Shown: positions 38,911-46,830 of the stretch, piece after piece | Position numbering within the stretch: the stretch's first letter is position 1 | Layout of the letters: each line of letters opens with the position of its first letter | Assembly (NCBI RefSeq): GCF_002157685.2 | Contig: NZ_AP026738.1 | Coordinates: 3,286,001-3,350,000, forward strand | DNA: 64,000 bases | Direction of reading: 5' to 3' | Source: Comamonas thiooxydans | Lineage (GTDB): Bacteria > Pseudomonadota > Gammaproteobacteria > Burkholderiales > Burkholderiaceae_C | The notes under the pieces: generated by a model | Told to the model about the DNA's origin: nothing | Seen by the model: only the letters and a program-made list of their open reading frames with translations | Databases searched by the model: none | Program-made: the position numbers and the translations under genes

Positions 38911-39106
38911 GGACTCCCTCTCTTCTATCGTGATTGATGACAACGCCATTTCGGATGTGCTGAATTCTGATGGCGGATTCAAGTTGCGGCAACTGGTGGA
39001 TTTGTACCGCACGGCACCCGACAGGGATGATTTTGTCTGCACCCTCTGCATGCGGCTGCTGCTGGAGCACCAACGGCACCTTCTCAAGTCAAACCTACCA
39101 ATTTAA
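38909..39106 (+). CDS. Small phage protein, 65 aa
   Basis: ATG 38909 (MDSLSSIVIDDNAISDVLNS) follows AAGGAC. The start shares CATG with the ATG of the divergent DUF4145 gene. The rest (KLRQLVDLYRTAPDRDDFVC, TLCMRLLLEHQRH) is helical. A terminator begins right at its stop. It belongs to the early operon of small genes; function unknown. Confidence 0.55.
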   Translation: MDSLSSIVIDDNAISDVLNSDGGFKLRQLVDLYRTAPDRDDFVCTLCMRLLLEHQRHLLKSNLPI

Positions 39107-39144
39107 AAAGCCCGCAAGGCTCCAGACCCGACGGGCTTTTTTGA
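39106..39144 (+). terminator. Intrinsic terminator, early operon (repeat copy B)
   Basis: AAAAGCCCGC and (A)CGGGCTTTTTT form the stem. Bases 39106-39158 are a near-exact copy of 36854-36906. Confidence 0.9.
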
Positions 39145-39157
39145 TCACCAAGGGATC

Positions 39158-39439
39158 TTGATAACCAACACGTCAGACCGCGACGAACTGGTGCGGTTAT
39201 CTGGTGAGCAGCCCCCGCTCTCCCGAGGCCTGCGCAACCTCAACGCCGATCAGCAGCCCGACCTGCTTGACTTGCTCAGGCTACCCACCGAGATAGCCCT
39301 GCGCGCCGACTGGCATACCAAAGGCACGGCCTTGCTGGACAGGGTTTGTAAACGGCGCCAGTTAATGACTATTATTTATATATTCCCAGTCATACAAAAC
39401 AACCTATCTAATCAATGTCGCCAAATATTCAATATTTAA
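39158..39439 (+). CDS. Small phage protein with altered C-terminus, 93 aa
   Basis: TTG 39158 opens ITNTSDRDELVRLSGEQPPL, and the product continues through RLPTEIALRADWHTKGTALL as in the split relative at 36909/37682. After LLDRV the sequence becomes AT-rich and unlike the relative (KRRQLMTIIYIF), so the natural C-terminus was replaced when the AbiC-like gene was inserted. It may no longer be functional. Confidence 0.45.
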   Translation: MITNTSDRDELVRLSGEQPPLSRGLRNLNADQQPDLLDLLRLPTEIALRADWHTKGTALLDRVCKRRQLMTIIYIFPVIQNNLSNQCRQIFNI

Positions 39440-40773
39440 TACATTACTTTATCCAAATATTTTAAATGCTCTTCAACCCCGTAATAAGCACTTGGTGTCA
39501 GTTCCTTCAATTTCGAGTTTATATTCTGAATAGACAAATAATATTCTTTTATATTAAACCCGCTATATTTCAAGAAAAATATTTGATCTTTACTTTCAAT
39601 GGCCATCAAAAAATATTTTTCATCTAAGAAATTTCTTAATTCAATGCCATTCTTTATTTCATTAATATTCTCGACAAATTTGTAGATTGACCGAGAATAT
39701 TCCATAACCTCCGGATTCTTCATCATTTCATGATAATCACTTAATTTAAATACAGAATGAATTTTAGACCTTAGCTCATTAATAAAATCTTTTATATCAA
39801 GTCCTATAAAATATAGCAAATGACTTTTTTCAGAACTTATAAAATTCAATAAATTTTCAAAATTTCCAAATGCCTTCCGATCATACTCCGAAATTTTATT
39901 AAGAACGCACGAATCATTGAAATTTGAAAAAGAAAAATGTTCTAGAAATTCATAATATTCAACCAGATTTTTGTAATTTACATAGCGGGCATTGAGGCAA
40001 TTTATAAAAATTAATGCAAGCAACCTCTCAGGAATCATTGCTCTAGCGATATTTGCATAGTTTTTTGCCTCCTCATAACTTATGATATTCTTCTTTTCAT
40101 TATCTTTAATAAATTTTAACAGCTGATAATTAGTCAAAAAGAATCCACGAAAATAATCAACCTTAGAAAACCCCGACCATCCTAATGGATCATCATTAAA
40201 ACCCCTTAATTCAAAATTAATTATCCGTTCTTCATCGTATAATTTTTCTGATAAATTTTTATGAAATTTAAGCATCTCATAAAAATTACCATCAAATTTT
40301 TGAGCTATTGAATTCACAACTTGCGCTTGCAAAGCATCCGTAGAATCCGACATTTCTTTTCGTGTTAGCTCCAGCTCTTGCAGGGTCGCCTGCATCTGGA
40401 CATTCTGAATAAGAATAGTCACAAGCAAACCACAGAACGTAAGAAATGTCAGCACGGGCGTTAATACCCCATTAAATAAATCCCCCAATGGCCCTGTGTA
40501 CTTATTTTCCTCAGACCCTGTAGCGTACGGCATCGCAGTTGAAAAAAGTATAGAAAACAGAAGCAACAATAGAATTACGGCAAAAATATAAGCTGCAGCT
40601 GCAGCCATGCCAAATTTTAAACGCTGTCCACGTATATCTTTACTTGGAATAACAAAGCTAAATGCAGAGTAAAATTTTCTTGTTAATCTTTTTCTAAAAC
40701 TAAACACATCAAAGTGAACGCATAACGCACTTCCCAGCAAAAAAACTAGACCTGCCCAAAAAATAAACGGCAT
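39436..40773 (-). CDS. AbiC-like putative phage abortive infection protein, 445 aa
   Basis: Start set at ATG 40773 (MPFIFWAGLVFLLGSALCVH), behind GGAGGAG. Membrane segments lie near residues 4-21, 57-80 (AAAYIFAVILLLLLFSILFS) and 100-125. The segment GDLFNGVLTPVLTFLTFCGL, then VTILIQNVQMQATLQELELT and a following NFYEMLKFHKN match the putative AbiC family (a phage-exclusion protein with N-terminal membrane helices, a coiled coil and a helical soluble domain). It is strongly AT-rich and opposite to the early operon. It likely aborts infection by other phages. Confidence 0.8.
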   Translation of the reverse strand: MPFIFWAGLVFLLGSALCVHFDVFSFRKRLTRKFYSAFSFVIPSKDIRGQRLKFGMAAAAAYIFAVILLLLLFSILFSTAMPYATGSEENKYTGPLGDLFNGVLTPVLTFLTFCGLLVTILIQNVQMQATLQELELTRKEMSDSTDALQAQVVNSIAQKFDGNFYEMLKFHKNLSEKLYDEERIINFELRGFNDDPLGWSGFSKVDYFRGFFLTNYQLLKFIKDNEKKNIISYEEAKNYANIARAMIPERLLALIFINCLNARYVNYKNLVEYYEFLEHFSFSNFNDSCVLNKISEYDRKAFGNFENLLNFISSEKSHLLYFIGLDIKDFINELRSKIHSVFKLSDYHEMMKNPEVMEYSRSIYKFVENINEIKNGIELRNFLDEKYFLMAIESKDQIFFLKYSGFNIKEYYLSIQNINSKLKELTPSAYYGVEEHLKYLDKVMY

Positions 40774-40882
40774 AAAAGCTATCTCCTCCATGGCAGGCGA
40801 GCATACACAAGAAGTATCCGAATGTTGCAAAGCAGCACTCTGGCAGTCGCATAACGCAACTGGTTCGCGTACACTCCACAAC

Positions 40883-41088
40883 GTCACGCCAGTAAAGCGT
40901 GACCAGGATTGGCGTCCTGAATACTGCTTGCGGCGACAACAAAGCCGCATCTGCTCCGCAGTCGTGCGGCTTTGTCGTCTGTGGCCCCAGTTTTATGGTG
41001 GCTCGGAGGGAGAGCCGCAAGGCTCGCCGGTTAGCGCAAGCGGTCCCGGTACGCCAATCTCTTCGAGTCACCGCCCTTTGGTTGGCGT
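40883..41088 (+). ncRNA. C4/CI-type antisense RNA leader of the BRO gene
   Basis: A hairpin GTCACGC/GCGTGAC (40883-40903) starts the leader after a TACACT box. The element GATTGGCGT (40907-40915) follows. Next is a stem ACAAAGCCGCA/TGCGGCTTTGT (40939-40975), then the complement ACGCCAATC (41051-41059), and a second TTGGCGT (41082-41088). The layout matches the leader at 21359-21590 with compensating changes. An open frame in the leader continues in frame into the BRO gene, as icd does with ant in P1. Confidence 0.62.
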
Positions 41089-41132
41089 CAAGGGACGGTG
41101 GTTGTTGCAAAAATGACCGCAAGGAGGCCGTA

Positions 41133-41858
41133 ATGGCTGACACCCTCAATGCACGCGCTGCTGTGCTGTCTTTTCACTCCACCACTTTTGGCATCGTTGA
41201 CCACCAAGGGCAGCCTTGGCTCAAGGCCAACGAGATTGCCCAAGCTCTTGGGTATGCCGATGAGAGCGCAATCAACCGCATCTATGCACGGCGCTCCGAC
41301 GAGTTCACGGACACGATGACCTGCTCGGTCAAATTGACCGACCAGATACAGACCCGCGAAGTCCGCATCTTCAGCCTGCGCGGCGCGCATCTTCTCGCAA
41401 TGTTTGCCCGCACGACCGTGGCCAAGGAGTTTCGGGCCTGGGTACTGGACTTGCTTGAACAACAGACGGACGACAACGCCTCGCAACGCGACGTTCACCT
41501 CGTCGAGCATGCCCACCAGCTGGCCCATGCGGCCACGCTGCAGGTCTATCAGGCCGTGTTTGATGCCGTGATGCTGGAGGGCGAAGCACCCCACTCCACG
41601 CGCATGCTGCTGTCTTTTACCCGCGGCGCGGGCGGTGCGATGCAGCCGTATGTGCAGCCCATCGAGACCGGTGCCATGGTGATGACGCTGGCCCAGTTGA
41701 CCCAGGCTGTGCGCACCGATCTGATCGTGAGCGATACCACGCTGGCGCGACTGGCGGCAGCCTGCACCCAGCGCATGGCCACGCGCGCCGAGTTGCAGGC
41801 GCTGCAGCAGGCCCAACCCTCTCAGCCCGGCCACCAAGGCCGTCTGCAGCTGCAGTAG
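41133..41858 (+). CDS. BRO-family antirepressor-like protein, 241 aa
   Basis: ATG 41133 behind AAGGAGG. Residues of about 10-110 form a BRO N-terminal domain: VDHQGQPWLKANEIAQALGY, then VRIFSLRGAHLLAMFARTTV and AKEFRAWVLDLLEQQ. The C-terminal domain (about 130-230) is shared with the Rha protein at 20534 (LQVYQAVFDAVM, LARLAAACTQRMATRAELQA). It likely binds repressor or DNA to switch lysogeny. Expression should be limited by the leader RNA upstream. Confidence 0.88.
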   Translation: MADTLNARAAVLSFHSTTFGIVDHQGQPWLKANEIAQALGYADESAINRIYARRSDEFTDTMTCSVKLTDQIQTREVRIFSLRGAHLLAMFARTTVAKEFRAWVLDLLEQQTDDNASQRDVHLVEHAHQLAHAATLQVYQAVFDAVMLEGEAPHSTRMLLSFTRGAGGAMQPYVQPIETGAMVMTLAQLTQAVRTDLIVSDTTLARLAAACTQRMATRAELQALQQAQPSQPGHQGRLQLQ

Positions 41859-41925
41859 TTATATCAACTTCATAGCTACCAGCGCTTGCTACATCAACGC
41901 TAGAGCCTGATTTCATTCAAACCCC

Positions 41926-41958
41926 AGCCCGCCCGGCCCACGCCGCGCGGGCTTTTTT
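41926..41958 (+). terminator. Intrinsic terminator after BRO gene
   Basis: AGCCCGC (41926-41932) pairs with GCGGGCT (41947-41953), followed by TTTTT. The AGGAGG site of the next gene begins about 15 bases later. Confidence 0.88.
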
Positions 41959-41982
41959 CATTGCCCAAAACAGGAGGCATGC

Positions 41983-42345
41983 ATGCGCCATACCGGAACG
42001 CTTTTCCTCAGCCGCACCCCGCCGCAGGCCAGCACGGCGCTGTGCGGCGCTTTTCAGCTGCAGTTGCTGCTGCTGGACTGCCTGGGCCCGCACCACACCG
42101 AGCCATGGCGCGCCACCTGGACGGGCGTGGCGGCGCAGCGCTTTTGGCAAGAGCACCATGCAGCGCTGCTGCCCGGCGCCGCCCTGGTGGTGGAGCTGGA
42201 GCGTGCCCGCATCCACACGCTGGCCTGCCGCCCGCCACGCAGCGAGGTGCATGCACGCGTCATTCACTGCGCACTGGTGCCGGCGCGCAGCCAGGAGCCT
42301 GCCAGCGCTTCAACGCGGCATGCGCACCCGCAGCACGCAATGTGA
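41983..42345 (+). CDS. Phage protein, possibly single-strand-binding-like, 120 aa
   Basis: ATG 41983 (MRHTGTLFLSRTPPQASTAL) behind AGGAGG. The centre (EPWRATWTGVAAQRFWQEHH, then ALLPGAALVVELERARIHTL and SEVHARVIHCALVPARSQ) has the strand pattern of a small OB-fold, and such genes near BRO and xis in related prophages are suspected single-strand DNA-binding proteins. The match is weak, so the role is tentative. It lies between two terminators. Confidence 0.55.
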   Translation: MRHTGTLFLSRTPPQASTALCGAFQLQLLLLDCLGPHHTEPWRATWTGVAAQRFWQEHHAALLPGAALVVELERARIHTLACRPPRSEVHARVIHCALVPARSQEPASASTRHAHPQHAM

Positions 42346-42370
42346 CCCACGCCATCGATCGAGCAACCCC

Positions 42371-42403
42371 GAGCCCTGCCACTGAGCAGGGTTCTTCTTT
42401 TTC
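42371..42403 (+). terminator. Intrinsic terminator before xis
   Basis: GAGCCCTGC (42371-42379) pairs with GCAGGGTTC (42386-42394; one G-U pair), followed by TTCTTTTT. The AGGAGG site of the xis-like gene begins right after. Confidence 0.8.
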
Positions 42404-42415
42404 AGGAGGTATGAC

Positions 42416-42643
42416 ATGGACTCTTTTCTGACCGCCACCCAGCCGCCACCGGTCTTTCTGGCACCGGACCGCTTTGTCACCATCAAGATTTTTGCGGCCA
42501 TCTCAGGCTTCACCGAGAAAGCGATTCGCCGAAAGATCGAGAGCGGTGTCTGGATCGAGCGGCGCGAGTACTTCAGATCGCCCGATTCGCACATTTTTAT
42601 CGACCGTGAAGGAGTCCAGAAATGGGTAATGCGCGGGGTGTAG
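42416..42643 (+). CDS. Excisionase-like protein, 75 aa
   Basis: ATG 42416 has AGGAGG at a six-base spacing. The 75 residues contain FVTIKIFAAISGFTEKAIRR, then KIESGVWIERREYFRSPDSH and DREGVQKWVMRG. This is a winged-helix excisionase pattern. It overlaps the integrase start by 22 bases. It should bind the phage attachment site and direct excision with the integrase. Confidence 0.85.
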   Translation: MDSFLTATQPPPVFLAPDRFVTIKIFAAISGFTEKAIRRKIESGVWIERREYFRSPDSHIFIDREGVQKWVMRGV

Positions 42644-43842
42644 AGATTCGTGAGAGCGGCATTCGGCTCTCGTTCGCCTACCGGGGAGAGCGCATTCGCC
42701 GCACTCTCCTGGTGGACGGCAAAGCCATTGCGCCAACGCCTGCCAACATCAAATACGCCATACGGCTGCTTGCCGAGATCAGGCTCAAGATCCGTGCGGG
42801 CAACTTTGTGATGCGCGAATACTTTCCGGAAGGCGGCACGGTGGCCGCCGGCACCACCGTGGCCCACCAGCTGGATCACTGGCTGTCCGTGAAGGTGGCA
42901 GAGAATTCGACACTGGCCGGCTACCTCAGTGCGGTCAAGTTCTGGAAGCCGTTCATTGGCGAAAAGCAGGTCTCGGCCCTCAAGCATTCGGACATTCTTC
43001 GCGCCATCAAGACCCGGCCGGATCTGAGCGGCAAAACCGTCAACAACTATGTGTCGGCACTCCGATCCGCGATGGACTTGGCTGTTCTCGACAAGCTACT
43101 GAGCGAGAACCCGGTCGCGGCGGTCCCCAGCGCCAAGTGGCAAAGGGAGCCGCCCGACCCGTTCGACCGCGAGGAAGTGGAGAAGATCATTGACTACGCG
43201 CGCGCCCAATTTGCGCCGACGGTTGCCAATCTGATCGCATTTCGATTCTTCTCAGGTCTGCGCACCAGCGAGATGGTGGCCCTGCGCTGGCACAGCATCG
43301 ACTGGAGCAAGAAGCAGGTGCTGATCCACGAGGCGGTCGTCAAGGGTCTGCGCAAGCAGACCAAGACCAACAAGGCCCGCCTCGTCAGCCTGAACAGCCG
43401 GGCCCTGAATGCGCTGGAAAGGCAGAAGGAACAGACCCCAAGGGCGCAACTCGGCCACATGGCCGGCGACGTCATGCACCAGGCCGCGCCCAAGGATTCA
43501 CAAACGATCTTCGCCGACCCGACGCATGGCGAGCCATGGGCAGACGACAAGCGGTTTCGTAACCCTTTCTGGGTGCCGATGCTCAAGGCGCTGGGCATTC
43601 GTTACCGCCCGCCCAACAACATGCGCCACACCTATGCGACGATGCTGCTCATGGCAGGTGCCACGCCGGCCTATGCAGCCAAGCAGATGGGGCATTCGGT
43701 GGAGATGTTTTTGAACGTCTATTCCAAGTGGCTGGAGGACGGTCAGGGGGATATAGAGCAGGCGAAGCTGGAGTCCTTCATCGGACAAAACTCCCCAGGA
43801 ACTCCCCTGAAAAACAAAGATCGTGATAAGTCTTTGTTTTAG
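42622..43842 (+). CDS. int: Phage tyrosine recombinase (integrase), 406 aa
   Basis: ATG 42622 (MGNARGVEIRESGIRLSFAY) opens 406 residues. The N-terminus has an arm-binding domain, the centre a SAM-like core-binding domain (SALKHSDILRAIKTRPDLSG), and the C-terminus the catalytic domain. Catalytic residues seen are R in FSGLRTSEMVALRW, K in the KTNKARLV region, R and H in NNMRHTYAT, H in MGHSVEMFL, and the tyrosine in NVYSKW. The first histidine of the HxxR motif is Asn here. The gene ends 11 bases before the tRNA. Confidence 0.95.
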   Translation: MGNARGVEIRESGIRLSFAYRGERIRRTLLVDGKAIAPTPANIKYAIRLLAEIRLKIRAGNFVMREYFPEGGTVAAGTTVAHQLDHWLSVKVAENSTLAGYLSAVKFWKPFIGEKQVSALKHSDILRAIKTRPDLSGKTVNNYVSALRSAMDLAVLDKLLSENPVAAVPSAKWQREPPDPFDREEVEKIIDYARAQFAPTVANLIAFRFFSGLRTSEMVALRWHSIDWSKKQVLIHEAVVKGLRKQTKTNKARLVSLNSRALNALERQKEQTPRAQLGHMAGDVMHQAAPKDSQTIFADPTHGEPWADDKRFRNPFWVPMLKALGIRYRPPNNMRHTYATMLLMAGATPAYAAKQMGHSVEMFLNVYSKWLEDGQGDIEQAKLESFIGQNSPGTPLKNKDRDKSLF

Positions 43843-43853
43843 AAGGATAAAGC

Positions 43854-43927
43854 TGGAGCGGGTGATGGGAATCGAACCCACGTTATTTGCTTGGGAAGCA
43901 AGAGTCCTACCATTGAACGACACCCGC
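43854..43927 (-). tRNA. tRNA-Gly(CCC), prophage attachment site
   Basis: On the minus strand the 5' end GCGGGTG pairs with CACCCGC near the 3' end, followed by the encoded CCA. The anticodon loop TTCCCAA gives CCC. The T arm GTGGG-TTCGATT-CCCAT is standard. The 3' end points toward the integrase gene, so the attachment core lies in the 3' half of the gene. Confidence 0.95.
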
Positions 43928-44435
43928 GTCTGCGACGAAGCCACGGCTGCAGCTGCCTTCGACACGCTCGCAGTTCCAGGCTGCGAGCTTGGGCTATCGT
44001 ACATCAAGGCTGTGTAGCCTCCGTTCAAAATCGGAGCATTTTGGCAATTTTTTGCCTCGGAGTTTCCCCGAAAGCAGGGTTTTGAAGACAAGCCTTTCTT
44101 CCTCGTTGTTAGGGACACTCCGGTCACGACTGCCTAGCCTCAAATCACATGGGTAAAATTGTGCGCGATCAAAGAGCATGCATTCAACTGCTGCTCCAAG
44201 CGTCGAGCAAAGTCCTGGTCCTGGAGCACGCAAGTCTCGCTACGGGCAAGCAGGCTCCTCTCGTTTTACGCTTGACCAAGATCTTCAATAATTTCTGTAA
44301 ATACTGGCCAAGTACTGACCGTCCCTGCCGAATCATGCCGCTTTGCTTCTGCGATTTTTTCCTGTCCGCTGACCGCCGTGTCTTGCCTGAAGCACAGGCG
44401 GCTGGACGACGGAAGCCAGTCCGCGGAGCTGCGGC
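43928..44435. other. Non-coding region between tRNA-Gly and ctaA
   Basis: About 500 bp without a convincing gene. A 37-codon frame from ATG 44178 and a longer frame at 44149-44439 have no clear ribosome sites. The region probably carries the tRNA promoter and the promoter of the heme A/O genes. Confidence 0.4.
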
Positions 44436-45614
44436 ATGACGGAGCAACAGCTTTATGACCTGGCTCCTGCGCTGGAGCTGATGGCTTTCGGTATGGTGCT
44501 GGCCCTGGGGCCCTTGTGCTGGGTCTGGTGGCGCAGTCGCGGCACCGGCCCCGGCAAACGTCTGCAGGCTCTTTGCGTGCTGACGCTGTTCCTGACCTTC
44601 GATCTGGTTCTATTCGGCGCCTTCACTCGGCTGACGGACTCGGGCCTGGGCTGCCCTGACTGGCCTGGCTGCTATGGCACGGCCAGCCCTATCGCAGCGC
44701 ATGCCCAGATCTCCGAAGCGCAAGCTGCCATGCCGACCGGCCCGGTCACCCATGGCAAGGCCTGGGTGGAAATGATTCACCGCTATCTGGCGACCACGGT
44801 CGGCGTGCTCATCATTGCCATGACGGTCATGAGCTGGAAGCAGGCTCGGGCCGCCAGGCGCAAGAATCAGCATGCGTCTTTCAGCGGTGCAGCCAATCCC
44901 TGGTGGCCGACTCTGGCTCTGGTATGGGTCTGCATACAAGGCGCTTTCGGCGCCTTGACGGTCACCATGAAACTGTTTCCGGCCATCGTCACCCTGCATC
45001 TGCTGGGCGGTACCGGCTTGCTGGCCTTGCTGGCCATTCCTGCATCGGGACTGAGCCAGCAGCAGGCCGGTCGCTCTGCTGCCCCGATTGCCGGACGCTT
45101 GCGCATCGCGCTATGGCTGTGTCTGGCGCTGCTGGTCGCCCAGGTCAGCCTTGGCGGCTGGGTCAGCACCAATTACGCCGTGCTGGCCTGTACGAGCTTC
45201 CCTGGCTGCCAGGGTAGCTGGTGGCCAGCCATGAATTTCGCCGAAGCGCTGCAGATCTGGCGCCCTCTGGGCATGCTTAAGGACGGCAGCCACATCAGCT
45301 TCGAAGCGCTGACCGCGATCCATTACACCCACAGGCTGGCAGCCTATGTAGTGGTTCTGGCACTGACCAGTCTGTGGTGGGCAATGCGCCATGTCCCTGC
45401 ACTGGCCAAGCAGCGCCGGCTGCTGGGATTTTTTGCTGTGCTGCAAGTTCTGACGGGTCTGTCCAATGTGGTGTTGGACTGGCCCCTGGTAGCGGCCGTG
45501 CTCCACACCGGTGGAGCCGCGGCCCTGGTAACGATTGTGGTCTGGAGCCTGGCCGTGACGCGTAGCCATGCCGTCACAGCCCCCGACCTTGAAATGGCGC
45601 GCCGCCCTGTCTGA
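44436..45614 (+). CDS. ctaA: Heme A synthase (COX15/CtaA family), 392 aa
   Basis: ATG 44436 follows GGAG. The 392-residue protein has about eight membrane segments. Key motifs are FGAFTRLTDSGLGCPDWPGC, EMIHRYLATTVGVLIIAMTV, TLHLLGGTGLLALLAI, LGGWVSTNYAVLACTSFPGC and AIHYTHRLAAYVVVLAL; the histidines bind heme and the cysteine pairs resemble those of COX15. It oxidises heme O to heme A for cytochrome c oxidase. The heme O synthase gene follows 24 bases later in the same operon. Confidence 0.95.
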   Translation: MTEQQLYDLAPALELMAFGMVLALGPLCWVWWRSRGTGPGKRLQALCVLTLFLTFDLVLFGAFTRLTDSGLGCPDWPGCYGTASPIAAHAQISEAQAAMPTGPVTHGKAWVEMIHRYLATTVGVLIIAMTVMSWKQARAARRKNQHASFSGAANPWWPTLALVWVCIQGAFGALTVTMKLFPAIVTLHLLGGTGLLALLAIPASGLSQQQAGRSAAPIAGRLRIALWLCLALLVAQVSLGGWVSTNYAVLACTSFPGCQGSWWPAMNFAEALQIWRPLGMLKDGSHISFEALTAIHYTHRLAAYVVVLALTSLWWAMRHVPALAKQRRLLGFFAVLQVLTGLSNVVLDWPLVAAVLHTGGAAALVTIVVWSLAVTRSHAVTAPDLEMARRPV

Positions 45615-45638
45615 GGCATAGCGCAAAAGAGTGATTGC

Positions 45639-46544
45639 ATGAGTCAAAGTGAAGCCTTGTTGAACAACACCTCGCGAATCAGCCAGTTCTACGCACTGAC
45701 CAAGCCGCGTGTGGTGCAGCTCATCGTGTTCTGCGCCCTGATCGGCATGGTGCTGGCCGTGCCCGGCTGGCCCACAGCCAATCAGTGGATACATATGGGC
45801 GTTGCCTGCGTCGGCATCTGGCTGGTAGCGGCTGCCGCTGCGGCCTTCAACTGCCTGGTGGAACGTCATATCGATGCCAAGATGAAGCGCACATCATGGC
45901 GCCCCACGGCGCGCGGCGAACTCTCCGGTCAGCAGGCACTGGCCTTCTCGGCCATTCTCTGCATGATTGGCGCCACGATCTTGCTGGTCTGGACCAATGC
46001 GCTGACGATGTGGCTGACGCTGGCCACGTTTGTCGGCTATGCAGTGATCTACACCGTGGTTCTCAAGCCCGCCACGCCACAGAACATCGTGATCGGCGGA
46101 GCTTCCGGCGCCATGCCACCCGTGCTGGGCTGGGCCGCCATGACAGGCAATGTCGGCCCCGAGGCACTGATTCTGTTCCTCATCATCTTCCTCTGGACTC
46201 CGCCCCACTTCTGGGCGTTGGCCCTGTACCGTGTGGAGGACTACCGCCAATCCGGCCTGCCCATGCTGCCCGTTACCCATGGCAGCGAATACACACGCCT
46301 GCAGATTCTGCTCTACACCGTTGTGTTGTTTGCGGCCGGTCTGCTGCCCTTCATGTACGGCATGAGCAGCTGGCTATATCTGTTCGCGGCTGTCGTTCTG
46401 GGTGCAGGCTTCATCGCCTATGCCGTGGCCCTGTACCGCAATTACTCGGACGAGCTGTCGCGTCGCACATTCCGTTTTTCACTGCTTCACCTGAGCCTGC
46501 TGTTTCTCGCCCTGCTCGTGGATCACTACCTGTTCATGGCCTGA
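45639..46544 (+). CDS. ctaB: Protoheme IX farnesyltransferase (heme O synthase), 301 aa
   Basis: A 301-residue UbiA-family integral membrane protein with about nine helices. The farnesyl-diphosphate site is in [20 protein letters not shown] (N...D...D). A second conserved region is [20 protein letters not shown] followed by [15 protein letters not shown]. It converts protoheme to heme O for the next enzyme, CtaA. It is the second gene of the operon and is followed by a terminator. Confidence 0.97.
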   Translation: MSQSEALLNNTSRISQFYALTKPRVVQLIVFCALIGMVLAVPGWPTANQWIHMGVACVGIWLVAAAAAAFNCLVERHIDAKMKRTSWRPTARGELSGQQALAFSAILCMIGATILLVWTNALTMWLTLATFVGYAVIYTVVLKPATPQNIVIGGASGAMPPVLGWAAMTGNVGPEALILFLIIFLWTPPHFWALALYRVEDYRQSGLPMLPVTHGSEYTRLQILLYTVVLFAAGLLPFMYGMSSWLYLFAAVVLGAGFIAYAVALYRNYSDELSRRTFRFSLLHLSLLFLALLVDHYLFMA

Positions 46545-46566
46545 TCTTTCAAGCCCTGCCATTGCA

Positions 46567-46590
46567 AAAGCCCGGCTCGCCGGGCTTTCC
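46567..46590 (+). terminator. Intrinsic terminator after ctaB
   Basis: AAAGCCCGGC (46567-46576) pairs with GCCGGGCTTT (46579-46588) with a two-base loop. It closes the ctaA-ctaB transcript. Confidence 0.88.
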
Positions 46591-46761
46591 TACGTCTGTC
46601 GGAAAGTGAGCTTCCCGTGCTTTTCGAGTCTACGTTTGAGTGCGGACTCCACGGATCTTGTTCAGCCCAGCCAAACCCTGGGCTCCGCGCCCAGGGCGCA
46701 ACGTACCGCCGACGGCTCAACGGTGGCTCGGCCAGACACCCACTCTTGATCACCCCGATCA

Positions 46762-46796
46762 CAAAAAAGGCCAGCCCCGACTACAGGGCTGGCCTT
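46762..46796 (-). terminator. Intrinsic terminator after diheme cytochrome gene
   Basis: AAGGCCAGCCC (46767-46777) pairs with GGGCTGGCCTT (46786-46796). On the minus strand it is followed by TTTTTTGT. The segment 46591-46761 holds no gene. Confidence 0.9.
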
Positions 46797-46830
46797 GAGC
46801 TGCATCCGGCAGACCTAATCATGCGTCCAT

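Noticed and set aside
44178..44291. 37-codon frame upstream of ctaA (MHSTAAPSVEQSPGPGARKS)
   Set aside because: No convincing ribosome site and no recognised family.
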